Positions 39,460 to 48,113 are shown, counted from the first letter of the stretch. The stretch: DNA of 64,000 nucleotides from Clostridiales bacterium (GCA_015069565.1 SVIJ01000002.1:1-64000); one strand, 5' to 3'. Translations and numbers: made by a program. The notes: a model not told the origin generated them from the letters alone.

Positions 39460-40011
39460 ATGAACGAAAAAATAGACGTAAAAAACAAAGTGGCGCGCTC
39501 CGCAAAGGAAGTGGCGAGAACGGCGGTCTTTTTGGCTGCCGTTATCGGCGTACAATATGCCTTTGCCGCCATTCCCTTCGTGGAAGTGGTCACTCTGCTG
39601 TTTGCCTGCTACGCCTATGTGTTCGGTGCAGGGCGCGGAGTGGTCGCGGCGGTGCTGTTCGCCCTGCTTCGGCAGCTCCTTTTCGGGGTTTATCCCGTCG
39701 TACTTATCCTGTACTGCGTGCATTTTTCCTTCCTTTCACTCGTCTTTGGCGGCTTGAAACGGTTTTGCCCGTGGAAGGGCTGGCGGCTAATTATCCTTGC
39801 CATCGCGGCGGCGGTTGTGTGTACGGTTGCCTTTACCCTTTTAGACGACCTGCTCACCCCCCTTTGGTATAGCTATTCCGCACGCGCGGCAAGAGCGTAC
39901 TTTGTGGCGTCGCTGCCGTTTATGCTCGGGCAATCGGTATGTGTGGCGGTCACGGTCGGCGGACTTTTTTTGCCCCTGACAAAAGCGTTATTTTTTGTAA
40001 AAAATACGTAA
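39460..40011 (+). CDS. ECF transporter S component, probably for cobalamin
   Basis: The 183-residue membrane protein has about six hydrophobic segments (VARTAVFLAAVIGVQYAFAAI, VVTLLFACYAYVFGAGRGVVAAVLFALL, and so on), the layout of an ECF S component that binds vitamin and docks on a shared EcfAA'T module. It follows the riboswitch-controlled DUF4430 lipoprotein, so B12 or a precursor is the likely substrate (CbrT-like). No ATPase or T component is in the window. ATG 39460 is preferred over 39415, which lies in the repeat. Confidence 0.8.
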   Translation: MNEKIDVKNKVARSAKEVARTAVFLAAVIGVQYAFAAIPFVEVVTLLFACYAYVFGAGRGVVAAVLFALLRQLLFGVYPVVLILYCVHFSFLSLVFGGLKRFCPWKGWRLIILAIAAAVVCTVAFTLLDDLLTPLWYSYSARAARAYFVASLPFMLGQSVCVAVTVGGLFLPLTKALFFVKNT

Positions 40012-40030
40012 GAATTTTCAAGCAAAGGTC

Positions 40031-40059
40031 TTGCTTTTTTCATTAGGTTTTGCTACAAT
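40031..40059 (+). promoter_or_regulatory. Promoter of the UDP-sugar pyrophosphorylase gene
   Basis: TTGCTT, 17 bp, TACAAT. Confidence 0.65.
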
Positions 40060-40090
40060 AGAAAAAATTCGTTTTGAAGGAAGGTATCTT

Positions 40091-41320
40091 ATGACGTTTG
40101 AACAGGCAAAGGCGCTCTTGCAGGCGCACGGTCAAGAACATCTTTTGGCGTATTACGACGAGCTGTCCGCTGCGGAACAGGCAAGCTTGTTGCAGGTGAT
40201 TTCCGAGCTCGATTGGAGCTTTGAAGAAGAACTCAAAAACCCCGCCGATTTGACGGGCGCAGGGCGTGATATTCAGCCCATCAAGGGTATGGATTTGCCT
40301 GAAATCGAAGCGCGCAAAGCGGAGTTCGAAGCCATCGGCGTAGAAGCAATCAAGGCAGGCAAGGTGGCGGCGGTGCTTCTTGCAGGCGGTATGGGTACTC
40401 GTTTGGGCGTGGACGGGCCGAAGGGCGCGTACAATATCGGTATTACCAAGCCCTTGTACATCTTCGAACAGCAGATGAAAAATATTATGGACGTCGTAAA
40501 CAAGGTGGGCGTGTACGTTCCCCTGTACATTATGACGAGCGATAAAAACCACGACGCAACGACGGCGTTCTGGGCGGAGCACAAGTACTTCGGCTATCCG
40601 TCCGAGCTTGTGAAATTCTTTAAGCAGGATATGGCGCCTGCGGTGGATTATGACGGCAAAATCCTTCTCGAAACGAAGGGTATGCCTGCGATGTCCCCCA
40701 ACGGCAACGGCGGTTGGTTTGCGTCCATGAAGCGCGCAGGGCTCGTGGAAGACTTGCACCAAAAGGGCGTGGAATGGCTGAATATCTACGCAGTAGATAA
40801 CGTTTTGCAACGCATTGCCGATCCCGTATTCGTCGGCGCGACGATTGCGACGGGCGTGAACTGCGGTGCGAAGTCGATTTCCAAGACCAACCCCTACGAA
40901 AAGGTGGGCGTGCTTTGCCAAGACGGCGATAAGCCCGACATCATCGAATACTACGAGCTCACGGACGAAATGGCGAACCAAAAGGACGAAGACGGCAACC
41001 TTGCGTATCGCTTTGGCGTAATTATGAACTACCTGTTCCGTCTTTCCAGGCTCGAAGAAATCGTGGAACAGAAAATCCCCGTCCACATCGTGGAAAAGAA
41101 GATTGAATGTCTTTGCGAAGACGGCGTGACGAGAAAGCCCGAAAAGGAAAACGGGAAGAAGTTCGAGCTGTTGGCGGTGGACCTCATCAAGCTTATGGGC
41201 AGCGTTTTGCCGTACGTGGTCGTTCGTGAAAAGGAATTCGCACCCATCAAGAACAAGACGGGCGTTGACAGCGTCGAAAGCGCAAGAGAGCTTTTGAAGC
41301 TCAACGGAGTGGAACTCTAA
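40091..41320 (+). CDS. UDPGP-type (eukaryote-like) UDP-sugar pyrophosphorylase
   Basis: The 409-residue enzyme belongs to the UTP-glucose-1-phosphate/UDP-N-acetylglucosamine uridylyltransferase family otherwise typical of eukaryotes. Motifs: the nucleotide-binding LLAGGMGTRLGVDGPKG (about 95-111), the ITKPLYIFEQQ strand, SPNGNGGWFASMKRAG (UTP/sugar loop), NIYAVDNVLQRIADP and the late EKVGVLCQ / RFGVIMNYLF. It makes UDP-glucose or UDP-GlcNAc for envelope polymers. ATG 40091 follows GGAAGG; the track start is inside the promoter. It is translationally coupled to the next gene by a TAATG overlap. Confidence 0.9.
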   Translation: MTFEQAKALLQAHGQEHLLAYYDELSAAEQASLLQVISELDWSFEEELKNPADLTGAGRDIQPIKGMDLPEIEARKAEFEAIGVEAIKAGKVAAVLLAGGMGTRLGVDGPKGAYNIGITKPLYIFEQQMKNIMDVVNKVGVYVPLYIMTSDKNHDATTAFWAEHKYFGYPSELVKFFKQDMAPAVDYDGKILLETKGMPAMSPNGNGGWFASMKRAGLVEDLHQKGVEWLNIYAVDNVLQRIADPVFVGATIATGVNCGAKSISKTNPYEKVGVLCQDGDKPDIIEYYELTDEMANQKDEDGNLAYRFGVIMNYLFRLSRLEEIVEQKIPVHIVEKKIECLCEDGVTRKPEKENGKKFELLAVDLIKLMGSVLPYVVVREKEFAPIKNKTGVDSVESARELLKLNGVEL

Positions 41321-41673
41321 TGGCGACGGATTTGGTCGGGAACGTAAAGCTGCAACGGTTTATCGAGTTGCTTGCCGAGCTTAACCACCTGACGGCGGAC
41401 GCGATCCGCTCGGGAGAGCTTGCTCTGATCACGAAAATGAACGGCGTGATCAAGGAAATGCACTCCATTCAAAGCGTTGGGGAAGAAGAAGCGTATACGG
41501 CAATCGAAGAAGACGCGCAGGTGATTTATAAGAATTTCGACGCGGCGGCGCAGATGCTCAAAAGCAACGAAAACGGTTCGATTGACGGCGCGACGAATGC
41601 GGCGGTAAAAATGTTCCTGAAGAACATTTTTCAGGCGACGGTGAATATCGTCCATGCTTACGGCTTGGCATAA
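41320..41673 (+). CDS. Small helical protein of unknown function
   Basis: The 117-residue, mostly helical protein starts in the overlap TAATG with the pyrophosphorylase, so the two are probably co-translated. Heptad-like patterns (LQRFIELLAELNHL, IYKNFDAAAQML) suggest a helical bundle. No family is recognised. Confidence 0.7.
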   Translation: MATDLVGNVKLQRFIELLAELNHLTADAIRSGELALITKMNGVIKEMHSIQSVGEEEAYTAIEEDAQVIYKNFDAAAQMLKSNENGSIDGATNAAVKMFLKNIFQATVNIVHAYGLA

Positions 41674-41705
41674 AAAAGAACGCTTTATACAAAAGTGGGG
41701 TAGAT

Positions 41706-42047
41706 ATGGGATTTTTTTTCAGTAGCAGAAGATTGAGCGAGTGGAGCAAAAAGATGAAGGAAGCGGTGGATGCCGCCAGTCAATTTCCACCGTTTGGCGG
41801 AAACGACGTATATTTTACGACGCACGAGCTGACGGACAGTATTAAAATACACGGCAAGGTGTATTACGATCCCGACGCGTACGTCGGTAGTGGTTGGTCG
41901 CAGCATAAATTGACACGTCAGGAAGCGCAGGATATGTTTTTGGACAGCGTGCAGACGTGGGTTTCGATGAAGTGTAGCGATCTTGAAGGACCCGTTCCTA
42001 CCATAAAAGGTACTTTTTACGTTGTAAAAAGCCATTGGAAATATTGA
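41706..42047 (+). CDS. Hypothetical protein
   Basis: The 113-residue protein (GFFFSSRRLSEWSKKMKEAVDAASQF..., ending YVVKSHWKY) has no signal peptide or transmembrane segment after its short hydrophobic start and no motif I recognise. It follows GTGGGGTAG. A terminator after it ends this small gene string. Its base composition is more AT-rich than the upstream operon. Confidence 0.6.
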   Translation: MGFFFSSRRLSEWSKKMKEAVDAASQFPPFGGNDVYFTTHELTDSIKIHGKVYYDPDAYVGSGWSQHKLTRQEAQDMFLDSVQTWVSMKCSDLEGPVPTIKGTFYVVKSHWKY

Positions 42048-42048
42048 A

Positions 42049-42077
42049 AAAAGAGCCTTTTTAGGCTCTTTTTTTGC
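42049..42077 (+). terminator. Terminator after the 41706 gene
   Basis: AAAAAGAGCC / GGCTCTTTTTTT stem-loop. Confidence 0.85.
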
Positions 42078-42096
42078 AAAAATAAAGGAGAAAAAG

Positions 42097-42699
42097 ATGG
42101 AAAAGGTATTGTCTGCAAGAGAGCTGTTTCAAGCCTTGAAAGCGGAGCTTAAAAAGAACAAAAGTTTGCAAGAAACATATCATCATCATAAACCTTGGAC
42201 GGATTATATTAAAAAGCTTACGGAAACAATCATTGGCAAAGAAAAGGTCAGCAGAGAGTATTATCGGTTGGATAGCTTGAAATACGAGTACACCGATTTT
42301 TACAAGGAATACGGTGACGTAAAAAGAAAGTATTTTGACGGCGGAAAGTATTTGTCCGTACATAACTGGCGGAACGTATACACCATTGAATACGAAAACA
42401 GCGCAAAGGACTGGACGGATGAGCTTGTCAAACTTTCCCATTTGCGCAGTGAAATGAAGGTGATTATCACCTATTCCGAATGGGAAGGGGGCAAAGACGA
42501 GTATCTTGCTTTGATTGAAAAGAAGGTGGCGTTTGCCGTAGAGCTTTTGAAGAACTGCCAAGAGCTGGCGTTGCAGGATAAGTGGTTGCTTGTGTTTGGG
42601 CCGTGCGGAGCAAGCGGTCGGGACGTTTACGACAAGGATCTTGCCGAGCATTTTGTGGGCTATGAAATGCAAGGCGGAAGGTTTGTAAAAATAGATTGA
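42097..42699 (+). CDS. Hypothetical soluble protein
   Basis: The 200-residue, Lys/Tyr-rich protein (ARELFQALKAELKKNKSLQETYHHHKPW..., WLLVFGPCGASGRDVYDKDLAEHFVGYEM) has no transmembrane segment and no recognised motif. The ribosome site AAAGGAG is strong, so expression is likely. It lies in an AT-rich stretch between two repeats; horizontal origin is possible but not shown. Confidence 0.65.
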   Translation: MEKVLSARELFQALKAELKKNKSLQETYHHHKPWTDYIKKLTETIIGKEKVSREYYRLDSLKYEYTDFYKEYGDVKRKYFDGGKYLSVHNWRNVYTIEYENSAKDWTDELVKLSHLRSEMKVIITYSEWEGGKDEYLALIEKKVAFAVELLKNCQELALQDKWLLVFGPCGASGRDVYDKDLAEHFVGYEMQGGRFVKID

Positions 42700-42762
42700 C
42701 GGCTACCATGTCCGCGTTGAACATGGATTTTTGGGTGGTTGAAAGCAAATATTTGGCGTCTG

Positions 42763-42795
42763 CAAGAGCGGAAAATATCCGCTCTTGTTTTTTTG
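42763..42795 (+). terminator. Terminator after the 42097 gene
   Basis: Perfect CAAGAGCGGA-AAATA-TCCGCTCTTG followed by TTTTTTT. Confidence 0.9.
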
Positions 42796-42831
42796 CGGAA
42801 GGGCAAGGACACCTCATCCGAGCGGCTTCAC

Positions 42832-42866
42832 CACCCACCTTCCCCTTAAAGGGGAAGGCAAGGTGG
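42832..42866. repeat. CCTTCCCC-AAGGGGAAGG dispersed hairpin
   Basis: ACCTTCCCCTTAAAGGGGAA followed by GGCAAGGT, related to 24568-24600. Confidence 0.6.
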
Positions 42867-42877
42867 AAATCGTGTAC

Positions 42878-43090
42878 AGTGAATGGAACGCGTTGCGTTC
42901 GTGAATTGAAATCTACGATTTCGTGAATTGTCGCTGGTGCGACGTGAATTGTTTGCCTATGGCAAACGTTGCGGAAGAATTGAAATTTTTCCATAACGCA
43001 AGGCAACGCCTTGCAATTCACGACGGCGTTGCCGTCAATTCACGCGTTTGCAAACGCAATTCACGATTGCTACAAGCAATCCATTCACTT
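42878..43090. repeat. Family 1 hairpin-array repeat, copy E (most complete)
   Basis: GTGAATGGAACGCGTTGCGT, GAAATC-TAC-GATTTC, GTCGC-TGGT-GCGAC, GTTTGCC-TAT-GGCAAAC, centre, CAAGGC-AAC-GCCTTG, GACGGC-GTT-GCCGTC, GCGTTT-GC-AAACGC and GATTGCT-ACA-AGCAATC, with GTGAATT joints on the left and AATTCAC joints on the right. It fills most of the 550-bp gap before ileS. Confidence 0.95.
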
Positions 43091-43096
43091 TAATAT

Positions 43097-43135
43097 GTCA
43101 TTCTGAGCGGAGCGATAGCGCAGTCGAAGAATCTG
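43097..43135. repeat. TGTCATTCTGAGCGGAG dispersed repeat
   Basis: TGTCATTCTGAGCGGAGCGA through GTCGAAGAATCT. It is the inverse-sense relative of 7703-7730 and adjoins family 1 copy E just as that one adjoins copy A. Confidence 0.6.
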
Positions 43136-43181
43136 GCTGAATTAACGGCAAAAATTGTTGGGTTTTGGCGGGTAAATGCTC

Positions 43182-43211
43182 TTGACTTTTCGTTTGGCGG
43201 TGTGTTATAAT
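43182..43211 (+). promoter_or_regulatory. Promoter of ileS
   Basis: TTGACT, 18 bp, TATAAT; leader about 30 nt, too short for a T-box. Confidence 0.75.
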
Positions 43212-43247
43212 CCTTTATGATTATAAACTTCTATCAAGGAGCAGCTT

Positions 43248-46200
43248 ATGAAATACCAAGAACTGTCTGCAAAACCTGATTTTTGCAACTTCCAACAGGA
43301 CATTATCGACTTTTGGAAGGATGAAAAGATTTTCGAGCGTTCGGTAGACCAAAGAACGGAAAAGGAAAACGTCTTCTACGACGGGCCCCCGTTCCCTACG
43401 GGCAAACCCCACCACGGTACGGTGCTTGTTTCCTTCATCAAGGACATGCTTGCCCGTTATTGGACGATGCGCGGCTATAAAGTACCCCGCGTTTGGGGCT
43501 GGGATTGCCACGGCTTGCCTATCGAAAACCAAGCGGAAACCTTGCTCGGCATCAACGACAAAAACGAAATCGAGCGCACGCTCGGCATCGGCGCGTTCAA
43601 CGATAAGTGCTTTGAAATCGTGTCTTCCAACAACGAAGCTTGGAAGGAATACGTAGAGCAAATGGCGCGCTGGGTGGACTACGACCACGCTTACAAGACC
43701 ATGACGCCTGACTTTATGGAGAGCGTTATGTGGGCGTTCAAGACCTGCCATGATAAGGGCTTGATCTACCGTGATTACCGCGTGACCCCGTATTGTACCC
43801 ACTGCGAAACGTCCCTTTCCATCTCGGATACGAGAGAATCGGATTCCACCCGTCCCCGTCAGGATAGATGGGTGATTGCGCAGTTTAAGTCCCCTTTGAG
43901 CGAAAACGGCAAGCCCGTGTACCTGCTCGCGTGGACGACCACCCCTTGGACGCTCCCTTCCAACCTTTGCTTGGCGGTAGGGGAAAAGCTCGATTACGCG
44001 TTCGTGGACGTCGGCGAAAAGATTTTGGTGGCTTGTAAAAACACCCTTTCCAAGTTCGAGAAGGTGTTCGGCAAGAAGCCCGAAATCGTCAAGGAATGCA
44101 AGGGCGCTGACCTTGTCGGCTTGACCTACGAGCCCCTGTTCCCGTACTTTGCGGACAAGAAGGCGGAAGGCGCGTTCCGCGTTGTGACGGCGGATTACGT
44201 CGGCGCGGAAGAAGGCGTGGGGATCGTACACACTGCGCCTGCGTTTGGTGAAGACGACTACTGGACGTGCAAAAAGCATTCCATTCCCCTTGTCAATCCT
44301 GTGGATAGCAAGGGTCAGTTCACCGAAGAGATTGCCGATTTCTATCCCATTCAGGAAGAAAAGACGGTTATCGAGATGAACCCGATCATCATTCGTTTCC
44401 TGTACGACAACGGCTTGGCGGTTGCCGACGGTACGATTGAGCATAACTATCCCCATTGTTGGCGCTGTAAGCGTCCGCTCATCTACAAGGCGATGGACGC
44501 GTACTATTTCAACGTCGGCAAGATCAAGGATCGCTTGATTGAGCTCAACGAAGGGATCAACTGGGTACCCGAAACGGTAAAACACGGACGTTTTGGCAAC
44601 TGGCTGGAAGGCGCTCGCGACTGGAATATTTCCCGTAACCGTTATTGGAGCACCCCCATCCCCATTTGGAAGTGCGAATGCTGCGGCGGCGAAAAGGTGC
44701 TTGGCAGTATCGACGAGATCGAACAGGCAAGCGGCGTTCGCCCGACCAACCTGCACAGACAATACTTGGACGAAATCACCTTCACGTGCGGCTGTGGCGG
44801 CACGATGAAGCGTGTGCCCGAAGTACTCGACTGCTGGTTTGAAAGCGGTAGCGTTCCCTTCGCGCAAAAGCATTATCCGTTCGAGAACAAGGAATGGTTC
44901 GAAAGCCATTTCCCTTGCGATTTCATCGTCGAATATACGGGGCAAATCCGTTGCTGGTTCTATTATTTGCACGTTTTGGCGGTGGCGCTCTTCGACAGAC
45001 CTGCCTTCCAAAACTGTATCGTACACGGTACGATTTTGGCAAAGGACGGCAAGAAGCTTTCCAAGTCTTCCAAGAACTACACCGACCCGATGGAGCTTAT
45101 GAAAAAGTACGGCACGGACGCGTTCCGTCTGTACCTGTACCAGACGAAGGCGATGCTCATCGGCGATTTGCTGTTTGACGATTCGGGCATTCAGGACGCG
45201 TATCAGCAGTTCATTTTGCCCTACTGGAATGCTTGCAATTTCTTCATTTCCTATGCAAATATCGACGGCTTCCATCCCGAAAAGGCGGTTGCGCCCAACA
45301 GCGACAACCTGCTCGATCAATGGATTTTGGCAAAGCTCTACGACACCGAAAAGACCATCCGCGCGAGCATGGACAACTACCAAGTGGACGAATACGTCGG
45401 CCCGATCGAATCGCTCTTGGACGGCTTGACCAACTGGTATATTCGCCGTTCGCGTAGACGTTTCTGGGGTTCGGAGTTCACGCAGGATAAGAAGAACGCT
45501 TACGAAACGCTCTATTACGTTTTGGTGAACGTGACCAAGCTCCTTGCGCCCGTTGCGCCCATCGTTTCCGAAAAGATTTACAAGATGCTGACGGGCGAGC
45601 TTTCCGTGCATCTTACCGACTGGGAAGAAATCCCCGAAGCGTACAAGAACGAAGAGCTGCTTGCGAAGATCGAAACGGTGCAAAGCGTTATCGCTTTGGC
45701 GCGTAATATCCGCAATAAGAACAAGGTGAAGAACCGTCAGCCTTTGAGCCTGCTCCGCGTGGCGTCCACCGACCCCGTGAAGGTGAAGGTTATCAAAGAG
45801 TTTGAAGATATCTTGAAGGAAGAGCTCAATATCAAGAGCATCGAAATCCTGTCTAGCGTCAGCGACATCGCAACGATGAAGCGTGACCCCAACTTCAACG
45901 CAATCCGCGAAAAATATCCCACCGAGATCGGCCAGATCATCAAGGCGGTGAAGAGCGGCAAGTACGAAATCAATGGGGACGTGGTTGAATGCAACGTCGA
46001 CGGCGAAATCAAGACGTACGATAAAGAGATCATTTTGGTCACCTATATCGCAAAGGACGGCTTGTTCGTGGCGAGCGACTTCGATTTGGTGGTATCGCTC
46101 GATTTGACGATCACGCAGGAGCTGAAAGCGGAAGGGCTTGCGCGTGAGATGATCCGTGGGATTCAGGACGCGAGAAAGCAAATCGGCTGTGAAATCACCG

Positions 46201-46361
46201 ATAAGATTGTGATTGCAGTGACGGGGGATTATCCTGCGGCATGGCTCGATTACGTCTGCGGCGAAACCCTTTCTTCCGTTGCGGCGGTGGAAAACCCTGC
46301 TACGGTGGTAGAAGTGCAGGAAGGGGATGCGAATATCCAAATCGCAATCGCGAAGCTGTAA
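43248..46361 (+). CDS. ileS: Isoleucyl-tRNA synthetase, type 2-like
   Basis: This class I synthetase charges tRNA-Ile. The 1037-residue length and the pattern WGWDCHGLPIE, plus the long C-terminal domain without the bacterial zinc finger end, point to the eukaryote-like type 2 enzyme, which in many bacteria is less sensitive to mupirocin. The HIGH box reads PHHGTVL (about residue 53), so the second His of HxGH is Thr. The KMSKS loop reads KKLSKSSKN (about 600). The editing domain (TTPWTLPSN) and anticodon domain are present. Ribosome site AAGGAGC. Mupirocin resistance is inference from type only. Confidence 0.95.
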   Translation: MKYQELSAKPDFCNFQQDIIDFWKDEKIFERSVDQRTEKENVFYDGPPFPTGKPHHGTVLVSFIKDMLARYWTMRGYKVPRVWGWDCHGLPIENQAETLLGINDKNEIERTLGIGAFNDKCFEIVSSNNEAWKEYVEQMARWVDYDHAYKTMTPDFMESVMWAFKTCHDKGLIYRDYRVTPYCTHCETSLSISDTRESDSTRPRQDRWVIAQFKSPLSENGKPVYLLAWTTTPWTLPSNLCLAVGEKLDYAFVDVGEKILVACKNTLSKFEKVFGKKPEIVKECKGADLVGLTYEPLFPYFADKKAEGAFRVVTADYVGAEEGVGIVHTAPAFGEDDYWTCKKHSIPLVNPVDSKGQFTEEIADFYPIQEEKTVIEMNPIIIRFLYDNGLAVADGTIEHNYPHCWRCKRPLIYKAMDAYYFNVGKIKDRLIELNEGINWVPETVKHGRFGNWLEGARDWNISRNRYWSTPIPIWKCECCGGEKVLGSIDEIEQASGVRPTNLHRQYLDEITFTCGCGGTMKRVPEVLDCWFESGSVPFAQKHYPFENKEWFESHFPCDFIVEYTGQIRCWFYYLHVLAVALFDRPAFQNCIVHGTILAKDGKKLSKSSKNYTDPMELMKKYGTDAFRLYLYQTKAMLIGDLLFDDSGIQDAYQQFILPYWNACNFFISYANIDGFHPEKAVAPNSDNLLDQWILAKLYDTEKTIRASMDNYQVDEYVGPIESLLDGLTNWYIRRSRRRFWGSEFTQDKKNAYETLYYVLVNVTKLLAPVAPIVSEKIYKMLTGELSVHLTDWEEIPEAYKNEELLAKIETVQSVIALARNIRNKNKVKNRQPLSLLRVASTDPVKVKVIKEFEDILKEELNIKSIEILSSVSDIATMKRDPNFNAIREKYPTEIGQIIKAVKSGKYEINGDVVECNVDGEIKTYDKEIILVTYIAKDGLFVASDFDLVVSLDLTITQELKAEGLAREMIRGIQDARKQIGCEITDKIVIAVTGDYPAAWLDYVCGETLSSVAAVENPATVVEVQEGDANIQIAIAKL

Positions 46362-46377
46362 GAAAAAAATGTAATAG

Positions 46378-46410
46378 AAAACGACGGTGTAAAAGCCGTC
46401 GTTTTTATCT
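46378..46410. terminator. Bidirectional terminator, ileS / yfcE
   Basis: AAAACGACGG / CCGTCGTTTT hairpin with T-runs. Confidence 0.88.
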
Positions 46411-46423
46411 ATGATAAAAAGTA

Positions 46424-46975
46424 TTACAATTTTTGTTTGTGGAAAGGATTGCCTGTGGATAAGTCGATCCATTCGATATTCTCTTCCGAAAGGAGCATAC
46501 AGCTGTGCGGAGAGCCGTCCTTCGGCAAGCCCACAGAGCCGCAGTTCGCGTACAAAATGCCGTCTTCCAACCGCTTGAACGTCGGGACGTGAAAATGTCC
46601 GTTTACCTGCAAATCCCCTGCCTGTAAGGGGGTGAGCGGCTTGTCCTGTTCGTGCAAGTGTCCGTGCGTCAAATACAGCGTTCTATCCCCTAAGGAAAGC
46701 GTTTTATAATCGTCCATCATAGGGAAGTCGAGCACCATTTGATCCACTTCGCTGTCGCAGTTGCCGCGTACGCAAAGCAGGTCGTCTTTTCTGGTGTTGA
46801 GCATTTCATACACCTTTTGCGTGTCGTATCCTTCGGGGAAGGGGTTTCTCGGGCCGTGGTAGAGAAGGTCGCCGATTAAAAGGATTTTATCCACCTCTGC
46901 CTTTGCCGCGTAGTCGAGCAGCTTTTTGCACCAAAATGCCGAGCCGTGTATATCCGATGCGATGATATATTTCAT
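46424..46975 (-). CDS. yfcE: YfcE-type phosphodiesterase
   Basis: The 183-residue metallophosphoesterase of the MJ0936/YfcE type has ASDIHGSAFW (residue 6), IGDLLYHGPRN, VRGNCDSEVD (about 68), LTHGHLHEQ and VNGHFHVP, all the dimetal ligands. It hydrolyses phosphodiesters such as bis-pNPP in vitro; the natural substrate is unknown. The ribosome site is AAAAAGGAG. Monocistronic. Confidence 0.9.
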   Translation of the reverse strand: MKYIIASDIHGSAFWCKKLLDYAAKAEVDKILLIGDLLYHGPRNPFPEGYDTQKVYEMLNTRKDDLLCVRGNCDSEVDQMVLDFPMMDDYKTLSLGDRTLYLTHGHLHEQDKPLTPLQAGDLQVNGHFHVPTFKRLEDGILYANCGSVGLPKDGSPHSCMLLSEENIEWIDLSTGNPFHKQKL

Positions 46976-47045
46976 ACTGCTTTTACTCCTTTTTTACTTA
47001 AATAACCCACCCATGTACGCGTTGAACGGCGTTTAGGGTAGAAAA

Positions 47046-47083
47046 AAAGTGCCATTTTCCGCAAAGAGAAGATGGCACGAAAC
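47046..47083 (-). terminator. Terminator of the MDR oxidoreductase gene
   Basis: On the minus strand GTGCCAT / ATGGCAC with a long loop, then TTTTTTT. Confidence 0.75.
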
Positions 47084-47084
47084 G

Positions 47085-48083
47085 TTAGAATACGAACTTG
47101 AAAATATCCATCTTTTCGGGAAGGTTGCCGCCTGCGGAAAGAACGTCCGCATATTCTTGAAGCTTTTTGGGCAGGTCTTCTTCCGAGAAGGATTGATAGG
47201 GGAACTCGCTAAACGTGACCGCTTTGTTTGCCAAGATGTTGATTGCCGAAGAAACGTATTCTCTGCATTCGGTCACCCCTTTGACCGTCACGTTGTTTTT
47301 CAAAGCGTTTTCCAAGTTGACCGTAAGCGGTTTTTCCATCAGCGAACAGAACGCCACGGTGGTGTCGCGCGCCAAGAAATTGAACACGGCGGAAGGCTCG
47401 ATACGGTTGTTGAACGCAAGATAGATGGCACCGTCCGCCATTTTACCGCCCGTCACCTTTGCGATACTCGTTTTCAGGGTTTCGTCGAAGGGCAGGGTGT
47501 AGTAAATACCGCTCTTTTTCGCGCGCAAAAGACGTTCGGGGTTGTTATCCACAAGGATGGGAACGGCACGGTGATAGATCAAAATTTGGCAAAGTACGTT
47601 TCCGTACAGACCGCCGCCAAGCACCAAAATGTGCTGACCTGCGGTGACGTCCATTTCTTCCACGATCCGTTCCGCAAGCGCGACCGCGTCGATCAAAAAC
47701 GCCGCTTCGTCAGAGACGGAAGGGGGCAAAACGTACGCTTGGTTTTCGTCTACGAGCACGAAATCACGGTAAAAGCCGTCCACCGTTTGACCTGCCGTTT
47801 GCAAGCCGCTGGGGGCGAGCTCGTCTTCCAGCGTGTGCGCAAGGTAGACCCGTTCGCCTTTCTTCATGAAGGAATTTTCCCCTGCTTCGGTGACGACGCC
47901 GATGGCAAAACGACCGGGCACTAAGGGATACTGCACCTTGATTGCGCCGGTGTACGTCGCAACGTCCGCTTCGGAAAGCAACGCCTTGGTCACCTTTACC
48001 TTCGCCGTCGTGTCGCTGATTTTCAAATCGGGCGCGGTGCTCCTTTGTATTCTATTTTGTGCTGCAAGTTGCCAAATCTTCAT
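47085..48083 (-). CDS. MDR-superfamily oxidoreductase (zinc-alcohol-dehydrogenase-like)
   Basis: The 332-residue protein has the medium-chain dehydrogenase layout: a GroES-like N-terminal half (VPGRFAIGVVTEAG, KKGERVYLAHTLED, YRDFVLVDENQAYVLPPSVSDEAAFL) and a Rossmann half (GQHILVLGGGLYGNVLCQILIYH). The usual catalytic zinc Cys and the GHE motif are not present, so it is probably a zinc-independent or structural relative. The substrate is unknown. Its ribosome site is weak (AAGGCAG). Confidence 0.82.
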   Translation of the reverse strand: MKIWQLAAQNRIQRSTAPDLKISDTTAKVKVTKALLSEADVATYTGAIKVQYPLVPGRFAIGVVTEAGENSFMKKGERVYLAHTLEDELAPSGLQTAGQTVDGFYRDFVLVDENQAYVLPPSVSDEAAFLIDAVALAERIVEEMDVTAGQHILVLGGGLYGNVLCQILIYHRAVPILVDNNPERLLRAKKSGIYYTLPFDETLKTSIAKVTGGKMADGAIYLAFNNRIEPSAVFNFLARDTTVAFCSLMEKPLTVNLENALKNNVTVKGVTECREYVSSAINILANKAVTFSEFPYQSFSEEDLPKKLQEYADVLSAGGNLPEKMDIFKFVF

Positions 48084-48113
48084 AAAAAGTCTGCCTTGTT
48101 TTATTCTTCATAT

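Noticed and set aside
43182-43247. T-box leader before ileS
   Set aside because: The promoter leaves only about 30 nt of leader, and the conserved T-box sequence is absent.
43221-46472. 1083-codon ORF on the minus strand across ileS
   Set aside because: It is the antisense shadow of ileS. IleRS motifs are all on the plus strand, and the antisense translation has no recognisable domain or ribosome site.
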